A stretch of DNA of 23,763 nucleotides. Source: Caulobacteraceae bacterium (GTDB lineage: Bacteria > Pseudomonadota > Alphaproteobacteria > Caulobacterales > Caulobacteraceae). The notes under the pieces were generated by a model that saw nothing but the letters and a program-made list of their open reading frames with translations, was not told the DNA's origin and did not search any database. Positions 12,208 through 19,974 of this stretch are shown piece after piece. The stretch is from contig SDZP01000010.1 of NCBI GenBank assembly GCA_004144935.1, forward strand, positions 1 to 23,763. Direction: 5' to 3'. The number at the start of each line of letters is the position of its first letter. The stretch's first letter is position 1. Both the position numbers and the translations under genes were made by a program.

Positions 12208-12546
12208 TCAGTCGAAAATGTCGAAGATCGAGCGCTTCTTGTGATAGCCGCCGTGGCCGTAGCCGCGCTCGCCATACTCGCCCCGTTCTCCGCGCTCGCC
12301 ACGCTCGCCATACTCACCCCGCTCGCCATATTGATTGCCCCAAGGTTGCGGCGAGGCCTGCGGCGGCGCGGGACCCCGGACAGGGGGCGGCGGAGCCGCG
12401 TCCTGGGCCGCGGAGGCCATCAGCTTTTCCAGCTCGCCGCGGTCCAGCCAGACGCCCCGGCAGGTGGGGCACATGTCGAACTGCACGCCGGCGCGGTCCA
12501 CGGTCTGCATGGGGCCGTTGTCATTGGGACAGAGCAGAAGAGGCAT
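12208..12546 (-). CDS. TFIIB-type zinc-ribbon protein with Gly-Glu-Arg repeat tail
   Basis: This encodes a 112-residue protein. Residues 1-43 match the small zf-TFIIB family: CPNDNGPM, then CPTCRGVWLDRGELEKLM. Cys6, Cys26 and Cys29 are present, while the fourth position of the usual CPxC...CPxC pattern is Asp9, a variant I recall in members of this family. A Pro/Ala linker follows, then a low-complexity tail built of GERGEY/GER units, and the end is KKRSIFDIFD; short aromatic-acidic ends of this sort are familiar in the family. The function is unknown in these proteins, and no DNA-binding role has been shown that I know of. ATG 12546 has AAGG upstream on its strand. It is convergent with tuf and divergent from the hydroxylase gene. 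Family assignment is good; function is open. Confidence 0.85.
   Translation of the reverse strand: MPLLLCPNDNGPMQTVDRAGVQFDMCPTCRGVWLDRGELEKLMASAAQDAAPPPPVRGPAPPQASPQPWGNQYGERGEYGERGERGERGEYGERGYGHGGYHKKRSIFDIFD
12264..12335. repeat. Short tandem repeat encoding (GER/GEY)n
   Basis: Degenerate 9-bp units of the type CGCTCGCCA / TACTCGCCC recur about eight times within the zinc-ribbon gene, encoding alternating Gly-Glu-Arg and Gly-Glu-Tyr. The unit length is a multiple of three, so gain or loss of copies would keep the frame. This tract could vary in length between strains. Confidence 0.7.
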
Positions 12547-12760
12547 ATGAAGGGTCCTTCCAGACAGGCGGCGGCGTCAGCCCACGCGCCCGGTTGCGAT
12601 GTGATACGTCCGACATCATGACCCGCAACAGAGGTTGCTCGTCACCAGAGGGGCCCGGTCCGCATCCTAGAGATGGGCGCCGGCGCGGCTCAGGCAAGGT
12701 CTGTCGTGCGGGCCGTCGAACAGGCTACCCTGCGTCCGGCGTCGTGGGCGCGCTGCGCCA

Positions 12761-12766
12761 GAGGAG
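12761..12766 (+). promoter_or_regulatory. Ribosome-binding site fixing a TTG start
   Basis: GAGGAG lies 8 bp before TTG 12775, where the encoded protein begins to align with PiuC/YbiX proteins. It is the best Shine-Dalgarno in the area and argues against the upstream in-frame starts. The preceding gap 12547-12774 shows no clear promoter. Confidence 0.65.
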
Positions 12767-12774
12767 TGGTAAGC

Positions 12775-13434
12775 TTGATCGTATCGGAAGTGCTGACCCC
12801 GGCGGAGGTCCTGATCCTGCAGGACGGGCTTGCCGCCGCCCCCTTCCGCGACGGCCGGGCCACCGCCGGCGCCGCCGCCGGCAAGGTCAAGCACAACGAG
12901 CAGGCCCGTAGCGACGATCCCGCCGTTGTGGCGCTGGCCCGCCGCGTCCGCCTCGCCCTGGAAGCCGATGAGGCGGTCCGCACCCTGGTGCGGCCGACCC
13001 GCTGGTCGAACCTCATATTCTCCCGCTACGGCCCCGGCCAGCAGTACGGGCTTCATGCGGACAATGCCGCCATGTACGACGCCGAGGGCTGGCCTTTCCG
13101 AACCGACGTCAGCTTCACCCTCTTCCTGTCGGATCCCGAAACCTACGAGGGGGGCGCCCTGCTGATCCAGGATGCGGCCGGGGATCGCGAGTTCCGCCCG
13201 CTCGCCGGCCACGCGGTCTTCTACCCTACCAGCCAGCTGCACCGCGTGACGCCGGTCACCCGGGGCGTCCGGCTGGCCTGCGTCGGCTGGGTGCAGAGCC
13301 TCATCCGCCGAGCCGACCAGCGGGACCTGCTGTTCGACCTGGAGCGCGCCCGCCAACGCCCGGAGGCCGAAGACGCGCCCCTGCGTCTCGACCGGGCGAT
13401 CGGCAACCTTCTGCGCATGTGGGGGGAGCCGTGA
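12775..13434 (+). CDS. piuC: PKHD-type Fe(II)/2-oxoglutarate hydroxylase (PiuC/YbiX family)
   Basis: This encodes a 219-residue member of the PKHD/YbiX oxygenase family. The family uses Fe(II), oxygen and 2-oxoglutarate and is often linked genetically to iron-siderophore uptake, but its natural substrate is not established. The iron triad is visible as His94-x-Asp96 (GLHADN) and His156 (SQLHRVTPVTRGVR), and Arg166 is the expected 2-oxoglutarate-binding residue. The FLSDPETYEGGALLI and YPTSQLHRVTPVTRG blocks match E. coli YbiX closely. An upstream in-frame ATG-less extension exists, but family length and the GAGGAG site favour TTG 12775. The 3' end overlaps the lipid-kinase gene by 4 bp, suggesting translational coupling. 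No siderophore receptor gene is adjacent, although such receptors often neighbour piuC. Confidence 0.92.
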   Translation: MIVSEVLTPAEVLILQDGLAAAPFRDGRATAGAAAGKVKHNEQARSDDPAVVALARRVRLALEADEAVRTLVRPTRWSNLIFSRYGPGQQYGLHADNAAMYDAEGWPFRTDVSFTLFLSDPETYEGGALLIQDAAGDREFRPLAGHAVFYPTSQLHRVTPVTRGVRLACVGWVQSLIRRADQRDLLFDLERARQRPEAEDAPLRLDRAIGNLLRMWGEP

Positions 13435-14321
13435 AAGGCCCTGCTGGCCCCCGGCCCCGTCGCCGGGCGTTGATGCTGCTAAATCCCAATGCCCGCCGGG
13501 GCGGCCAGGCGCTCGAGGTGGTCGACCGCCTCGCCGCCGGCGGCATCGACGTCACCATCGAGCGATTTGCCTCCCCTGCCGAGGTCTCTGCCGACATCGT
13601 CCGCCGGGCCGCGGGCGCTGACCTGGCCATCGTCTGCGGCGGCGACGGGACCATTGCAGCGGCGGCCCAGGGGCTGTTCGAGACGGGGCTGCCCATGGGG
13701 GTGCTGCCGCTCGGCACCGCCAACGACCTGGCCCGCACCCTGGGGCTGCCGCTTGACCTCGCGGCCGCCGCCGACGTTATCGTCCGGGGTCGGACCGAAC
13801 GCATCGACATGGGCGAGGTCAACGGCCATGCGTTCTTCAACGTCGCCAGTCTGGGGCTCAGCGCAGACCTGGCCAGCGGCCTGACGCAGCAGAACAAGCG
13901 CCGCTGGGGCCGCCTGGCCTACGGGGTTCGCGCCCTGCAGGTGTTGTTCGCCGCCCGCCCTTTCGAAGGCCGGATCGTCAACCGCCAGGAGACGGTGACG
14001 GTCCGCACCCTGCAGATCGCTGTCGGCAACGGCCGTCACTATGGCGGGGGCTCGGTCGTCCATGAGCATGCCAGCATCCTCGACGGCCACCTGGACCTCT
14101 ACAGCCTGCAACCCGGCGCCGTCTGGAAACTGGCCCTGATGTTCGGCGCCTTCCGCCGGGGTAGCCACGGGCTCTGGGCGGAGGTGCAGACCTCTCGTTG
14201 CGTCGAGTTCGACATCCGGACCGACAGGCCTCAGCCGATCAATGTCGACGGCGACATCGTCACCCAGACCCCGGCCCATTTCATCGTGCGGCCGGCGGCG
14301 ATCGAGGTTTTCGTGCCCTAG
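13431..14321 (+). CDS. Diacylglycerol kinase-family lipid kinase (YegS/DgkB-like)
   Basis: This encodes a protein of 296 residues with the DAGK catalytic fold. LMLLNPNARRGG opens the first strand, GGDGT (residues 70-74) is the nucleotide-binding signature, and LPLGTANDLAR (92-102) is the second conserved block. The C-terminal half carries NGRHYGGG and NVDGD segments typical of YegS-type kinases. Such enzymes phosphorylate diacylglycerol or related lipids using ATP at the inner membrane; the actual lipid is not readable. The frame also offers GTG 13419, but GTG 13431 overlaps the preceding stop as GTGA and has a G-rich GGGGGGAG just upstream. It appears co-translated with the hydroxylase gene. 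The stop lies 7 bp from the stop of the convergent gene. Confidence 0.88.
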   Translation: MKGPAGPRPRRRALMLLNPNARRGGQALEVVDRLAAGGIDVTIERFASPAEVSADIVRRAAGADLAIVCGGDGTIAAAAQGLFETGLPMGVLPLGTANDLARTLGLPLDLAAAADVIVRGRTERIDMGEVNGHAFFNVASLGLSADLASGLTQQNKRRWGRLAYGVRALQVLFAARPFEGRIVNRQETVTVRTLQIAVGNGRHYGGGSVVHEHASILDGHLDLYSLQPGAVWKLALMFGAFRRGSHGLWAEVQTSRCVEFDIRTDRPQPINVDGDIVTQTPAHFIVRPAAIEVFVP

Positions 14322-14328
14322 GACGCGC

Positions 14329-14778
14329 CTAGCGCGCGCCCTCGACGATCATCTCCGTCGCCCCGACCACCAGCACGTCCTCGACCAGCCCGCTGGAGGC
14401 CTGGCCATACCGGCGCAGCGCCCGCATCCGCAGCTCGAAGGTCACGTAGCTCGCCACCACCGCCGCCGTCGCCGCCAGCAGGCCGCCCGCCACTGCGTGG
14501 CGTCGCGGGGCCAGGGCCGCGCCGGCGATGCCTGCCGTCACCAGCCGCGCCGCCAGCCCCGCCGGCACGATTCGGTCGGGAGCCGACTTCCACTTGTCGC
14601 CCCACAGCTCGCCCGCCGCGAGCAGCTTGGAGCCCGCTGCCACCACCGGATGGCCCAGCCACCCCGGCGCCCCGCTGTCGACCGGCAGCCGCCCGGCCCG
14701 CGCCGCTTCGCTGACGGCGGCCAGGGGGGTCATCGAACGAGCGCCGGCGACAAGGCCGATGAGAAGCGAGCGGATCAT
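14329..14778 (-). CDS. DUF4126-like membrane protein
   Basis: This encodes a 149-residue protein rich in hydrophobic segments. The N-terminus MIRSLLIGLVAGARSMTPLA is a membrane helix with the conserved Gly-Ala-Arg-Ser-Met-Thr-Pro stretch, and then come GWLGHPVVAAGSKLLAAGEL, WKSAPDRI and two more helices in residues of about 85-125. The pattern resembles DUF4126 proteins, which I recall near Caulobacter genes; no function is known. ATG 14778 is preferred over the upstream in-frame ATGs because GGAG lies 9 bp before it on this strand and because the upstream reading runs into the neighbouring CAP gene on the other strand. It is convergent with the lipid-kinase gene and divergent, by 114 bp, from the CAP gene. 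Confidence 0.75.
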   Translation of the reverse strand: MIRSLLIGLVAGARSMTPLAAVSEAARAGRLPVDSGAPGWLGHPVVAAGSKLLAAGELWGDKWKSAPDRIVPAGLAARLVTAGIAGAALAPRRHAVAGGLLAATAAVVASYVTFELRMRALRRYGQASSGLVEDVLVVGATEMIVEGAR

Positions 14779-14892
14779 GGGGAAGGTCTCCGGAAAGGCA
14801 CTGAGGGTCTGAAGCGTCCGGCTCCCGGCTTTGATCCGAGGCGCAGGCCATTTCGCCGCCATTCGGCCAAAGCTGACCGCTATGGGGCGGCC

Positions 14893-15393
14893 ATGTTTAA
14901 ATCCCTGCCGGTCGTCCTGCTGTCCCTGCTGGCGAGCCCCGCCCTGGCCGCGCCGCCGCCGCGCGACATGAGCAACTTCGCCGGCCGCATGCTGGAGGGC
15001 CATAACCTGGCCCGCCGCGAGCTCGGCCTGGCCAGTCTGCAATGGGACGAGGCCCTGGCGCGGGACGCGGACGACTGGGCCCGGGGCCTGGCCTACCGCA
15101 ACCGGTTCGAGCACTCCCACGCCGAAGTGGTCGGCGAGAACCTGTGGATGGGGACCAGCGGCCGCTTCACCTACGAGGACATGCTGGAGACCTGGGCCCG
15201 CGAGAAGCTAGACTACCGGCATGGTGCGTTCCCGGACGTCTCGCCCAGCGGCCGCGTCGTCGGCCACTACACCCAGATGGTCTGGAGCACGACCACCCAC
15301 GTCGGCTGCGCCCTCGCGCCCTCCGACCGTTTCGAGTACCTCGTCTGCCGCTACAGCCCGCAAGGCAATTGGATCGGTCAACGCGCCTACTGA
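14893..15393 (+). CDS. Secreted CAP-domain (SCP/PR-1) protein
   Basis: This encodes a 166-residue exported protein. A Sec signal peptide ends ALA|APP after residue 19. The rest is one CAP domain: GHNLARRELGL (His37), FEHSHAEVVGENLW (His74 or His76, Glu82), the CAP1 motif GHYTQMVW (His125) and the CAP2 motif YLVCRYSPQGNW. Cys139 and Cys152 may form a disulfide in the periplasm. Bacterial CAP proteins are widespread; their biochemical roles are mostly unsettled, with proteolysis or lipid binding proposed for relatives. ATG 14893 gives the signal peptide directly and is the only sensible start. It is transcribed away from the DUF4126-like gene, with a 205-bp gap before zwf. Confidence 0.92.
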   Translation: MFKSLPVVLLSLLASPALAAPPPRDMSNFAGRMLEGHNLARRELGLASLQWDEALARDADDWARGLAYRNRFEHSHAEVVGENLWMGTSGRFTYEDMLETWAREKLDYRHGAFPDVSPSGRVVGHYTQMVWSTTTHVGCALAPSDRFEYLVCRYSPQGNWIGQRAY

Positions 15394-15542
15394 AGACCGC
15401 CGCCGACTCGCGGTTCGGAGACGCCGGGGACTCCAGCTTGCGGGTGGGTCGGCCTTCAACGGTTTGACGATCTCCAGGATCGGCTGCGGTCGCCCGCCCC
15501 ACGAGGTTCCCGGCAAGTTGAACCCTTTGACCCATCCAGCCG

Positions 15543-15571
15543 CTGACACCCCGGGGCCCGGCCGCTAAGAC
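15543..15571 (+). promoter_or_regulatory. zwf: Candidate promoter of the zwf-pgl-edd operon
   Basis: CTGACAC (15543-15549) is followed after 14 bp by GCTAAGAC (15564-15571), 5/7 and 7/8 matches to the Caulobacter housekeeping pattern TTGACGS-N10-14-GCTANAWC. Transcription would start near 15578, 20 bp before the zwf ATG. If so, the in-frame ATG at 15572 would lie outside the message, agreeing with the choice of ATG 15599. Confidence 0.5.
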
Positions 15572-15587
15572 ATGTCCGTGTTATCAC

Positions 15588-15593
15588 AAGGAG
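15588..15593 (+). promoter_or_regulatory. zwf: Ribosome-binding site fixing the zwf start
   Basis: AAGGAG, with 5 bp to ATG 15599, is a near-ideal Shine-Dalgarno and decides between this ATG and the in-frame ATG at 15572, which has no such site. Confidence 0.8.
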
Positions 15594-15598
15594 ATTCC

Positions 15599-17044
15599 AT
15601 GGCTGATCCCGCTCCGGTTCTGGTCCTGCTTGGCGGGGCGGGCGATCTGTCCATGCGGATGTTGCTTCCTTCCCTGCTTCACCTGGAGATGGACGGCCTG
15701 CTGCCCGAGGGCCTGCGCGTCATCGCCGTCGGCCGCGCCGAAGGCGACGCAGCCAGCTACCGCAAGGACGTCAAGGCCCACATCAAGGAGAAGGCCGGCG
15801 AGGCCTGGGACAGGCTCTCCGCCCGCCTCGACTACCTCTCGACCGACGCCGGCAAGCCCGAGGGCGCCGAGGCTCTCAAGGATCGCATTGGTGAAGCCGG
15901 GCTGATCGTCATCTACTACGCCCTGTCCCCCAGCCTGTTCGCCCCGGTCACCAAGGCGCTAAGCGAGGCAGGCCTGATCGGCGAGAACACTCGCCTCGTG
16001 CTGGAAAAGCCGATCGGCCGCGACCTGGAGTCCAGCCGCCAGACCAACGCCGTCATCGCCGAGGCGGCCGAGGAGCGGCAGGTCTTCCGCATCGACCACT
16101 ACCTGGGCAAGGAAACCGTCCAGAACCTCATCGCCCTGCGCTTCGCCAACGCCCTGTTCGAGCCGTTGTGGAACAACCTGGCCATCGATCATGTACAGAT
16201 CACCGTCGCTGAAACGCAGGAGGTGGGGGACCGCTGGCGCTATTACGACGAGTACGGCGCCATCCGCGACATGCTGCAGAACCACATGCTGCAGCTCCTC
16301 TGCCTGGTCGCCATGGAGCCGCCGTCGGACCTCGAGGCCGATGCGGTGCGCAACGAGAAGGTCAAGGTTCTGCGCTCCCTGCGCCCCTTCACCCCGGAAG
16401 CGGCCGAGAAGGACAGCGTGCGCGGCCAGTACGTCGCCGGCATGGCCGACGGCCACCCCGCCGCCTCCTACGAGGCCGAGGTCGGCCGCCCCTCCGGCAC
16501 CGAGACCTTCGTCGCCTTGACCGCCTGGATCGACAACTGGCGCTGGAAGGGCGTGCCCTTCTTCTTGCGCACCGGCAAGCGGATGGCCGAGCGCCGCACC
16601 GAGATCGTCATCCAGTTCAAGGCCGTGCCCCACTCGATCTTCGGCCCCTACGGCGACCGCGACATCCAGGCCAACCGCCTTGTGATCGAACTTCAGCCGC
16701 ACGAGGACATTTCACTGACCATCATGAACAAGCGTCCGGGCCTCAACGGCGAACATATGCGCCTCCAGCCCCTGCCGCTGTCGCTGAGCCTGGCCAAGGC
16801 GCTGGGCGAGGAGGGCGGCCGGCGGCGGATCGCCTATGAGCGTCTGCTGCTCGATGTGATGCGCGGCGATCCCACCCTGTTCGTGCGCCGCGACGAGGTC
16901 GAGGAGGCCTGGCGCTTCGTCGACGGCGTCGCCGAGGCCTGGGCCCAGGCCGGCGTGCAGCCCAAGCCCTATCCGGCCGGCAGCTGGGGCCCCGCCGGCG
17001 CCTCCGGCCTAATCGAGCGCTCGGGACGCGCCTGGAATGACTGA
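15599..17044 (+). CDS. zwf: Glucose-6-phosphate 1-dehydrogenase
   Basis: This encodes a 481-residue enzyme that oxidises glucose 6-phosphate to 6-phosphogluconolactone with NAD(P)+, entering the Entner-Doudoroff and pentose phosphate routes in the cytoplasm. The dinucleotide-binding loop is GGAGDLSMRM (residues 12-21). The active-site block RIDHYLGKE begins at Arg164, so His167 and Lys171 are in place. QNHMLQL contains His229, the likely catalytic base. VGRAEGDAASYR follows the second strand, with an Arg expected to favour NADP+. One oddity is Met21, where most family members have the substrate-binding Lys (GxxGDLxxRK). Only the other catalytic residues argue that the enzyme is active. It heads an operon with pgl, overlapping it by 8 bp. 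Confidence 0.96.
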   Translation: MADPAPVLVLLGGAGDLSMRMLLPSLLHLEMDGLLPEGLRVIAVGRAEGDAASYRKDVKAHIKEKAGEAWDRLSARLDYLSTDAGKPEGAEALKDRIGEAGLIVIYYALSPSLFAPVTKALSEAGLIGENTRLVLEKPIGRDLESSRQTNAVIAEAAEERQVFRIDHYLGKETVQNLIALRFANALFEPLWNNLAIDHVQITVAETQEVGDRWRYYDEYGAIRDMLQNHMLQLLCLVAMEPPSDLEADAVRNEKVKVLRSLRPFTPEAAEKDSVRGQYVAGMADGHPAASYEAEVGRPSGTETFVALTAWIDNWRWKGVPFFLRTGKRMAERRTEIVIQFKAVPHSIFGPYGDRDIQANRLVIELQPHEDISLTIMNKRPGLNGEHMRLQPLPLSLSLAKALGEEGGRRRIAYERLLLDVMRGDPTLFVRRDEVEEAWRFVDGVAEAWAQAGVQPKPYPAGSWGPAGASGLIERSGRAWND

Positions 17045-17729
17045 ACGGCCCGCCCTGGAGGTGTTCGAAAACCCGCAAGGCGCCGCCGACGCCGCCTGCG
17101 CCGCCATTGTCGAACGGTTGAGGGCAGCCCTGATCGATCGGGGCGCCGCCAATCTTTGCGTCACCGGCGGCTCGACCCCCGGTCCGGTCTATGACCGCCT
17201 GAGCCAGGTCGATCTCGACTGGAGCCACGTCTCCATAACCCTGTCGGACGAGCGCTGGGTCGATACCGCGTCCGCCGACTCCAACGCCCGCCTGGTGCGT
17301 GAGCGGCTGCTGGTCGGCCCCGCCGCCGCCGCCCGCTTCGTCTGCCTCAAGGGCGATGAGACCGACCCGGTGCACGGCGCCTGGGCGGCCGATCTCAAGG
17401 TCGCGCCGTTGCAGCCCTTCGACGCCGTCCTCTTGGGCATGGGCGACGACGGCCACATCTGCTCGCTGTTCCCCGGCAACCCGGTGCTGGAGCAGGGGCT
17501 GGATCCGGCCGCCGCGCGCCTGGTGCTGCACACGCCGGCCGGCCGGCCCGCGCCGGCCCAGGACCGGGTCACCCTGACCCTGCCGGCCCTTATCCATGCC
17601 GGTCTGATCCTCATCCTGACCTCCGGCCAGCCCAAGCGCGTCATCCTCGAGCGCGACGGCGACGAGCCCGTCCACCACCTCATCCGCGCCGTCAACCGAG
17701 GCGACATCCGCCTCCTCTGGTCGGCCTGA
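17037..17729 (+). CDS. pgl: 6-phosphogluconolactonase
   Basis: This encodes a 230-residue enzyme that hydrolyses 6-phosphogluconolactone, the product of Zwf, to 6-phosphogluconate. The DevB-type motifs are TGGSTPGPVY, SDERWVDTASADSNARL and GMGDDGHICSLFPGN (the family norm is close to GMGxDGHTASLFP, so Ile-Cys replaces Thr-Ala). Length is normal for the family. The start ATG lies within the last codons of zwf (8-bp overlap), and the stop is 5 bp before edd, so all three are almost surely one transcript with coupled translation. Identity is certain from motifs and context. Confidence 0.96.
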   Translation: MTERPALEVFENPQGAADAACAAIVERLRAALIDRGAANLCVTGGSTPGPVYDRLSQVDLDWSHVSITLSDERWVDTASADSNARLVRERLLVGPAAAARFVCLKGDETDPVHGAWAADLKVAPLQPFDAVLLGMGDDGHICSLFPGNPVLEQGLDPAAARLVLHTPAGRPAPAQDRVTLTLPALIHAGLILILTSGQPKRVILERDGDEPVHHLIRAVNRGDIRLLWSA

Positions 17730-17734
17730 AAGCC

Positions 17735-19549
<1,815 letters not shown>

Positions 19550-19974
19550 CTGATCAGCGTTCCGTGAACGTCAACGGAAGCTGCGTCACCCTGCCACGGG
19601 CCTCAAACGCCACAACCGTTTCAAAGATGAAACGCAACGGCGTGACGCCGGTTGACGCGGCGTGAGAACATACCGCATCATCGAACAGTTGTTCGTCGGA
19701 CTGTTCCGGCGCGCGGATGGCACACGCAAGGGGGCGCGTTGGCGAAATCGCCACACCCGTACGGCCTGATCGAAACCCGGACCGCTGTCCGGGCCGAGGG
19801 CGTCGTTGCCCCATCCCCAAACTTCGAGATCGGCGGGACGAAACCGTCGCCGCCCAACACCCTGCTTGCCCGGGGAGGTGTCTCCGGCAGCGGATAACCA
19901 AAAAAGCAAACCGGCCACCGACGCTCGAACACAAGAAGCGCGGGGCCACCAGGAAACAACAGGGAGGGTAGTTT
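19550..19974. other. 425-bp non-coding gap with many inverted repeats
   Basis: No convincing gene is seen here; the short reading frames on both strands match no family and have no ribosome-binding site. The gap holds inverted repeats at 19556-19582 (9-bp stem with one bulge, directly after edd), 19617-19634 (CGTTTCA/TGAAACG), 19682-19695 (CGAACA-GT-TGTTCG), 19740-19753 (TGGCGA/TCGCCA), 19776-19793 (CCCGGAC/GTCCGGG) and 19831-19852. None is followed by a T tract. It should contain the receptor promoter and any operator, but I cannot name a clear -35/-10 pair. AGGGAGGG (19961-19968) is the receptor's ribosome-binding site. Confidence 0.6.
19682..19695. promoter_or_regulatory. Palindrome, possible operator upstream of the TonB-dependent receptor
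   Basis: CGAACA-GT-TGTTCG is a perfect 14-bp palindrome about 280 bp before the receptor start, with a further TGTTC 7 bp on (19702-19706). It has the size and symmetry of a dimeric repressor site. No regulator can be assigned. It is not an alphaproteobacterial LexA box, because the GTTC repeats are 8 rather than 7 bp apart. Confidence 0.35.

Noticed and set aside
12138..12911. 257-codon plus-strand frame after tuf
   Set aside because: It begins in the tuf terminator, crosses the zinc-ribbon gene in antisense and yields an Arg/Pro-rich sequence without motifs.
14779..15120. N-terminal extension of the DUF4126-like gene
   Set aside because: The extension runs antisense to the CAP gene; a ribosome-binding site and membrane-helix start at 14778 explain the gene fully.
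19652..19680. TTGACG with a following CATACC as a receptor promoter
   Set aside because: The -35 word is good, but no acceptable -10 occurs at 16-18 bp, and the Caulobacter-type -10 is not matched either.
19691..19706. Possible LexA (SOS) box of the type GTTC-N7-GTTC
   Set aside because: The two GTTC words are separated by 8 bp rather than the required 7.
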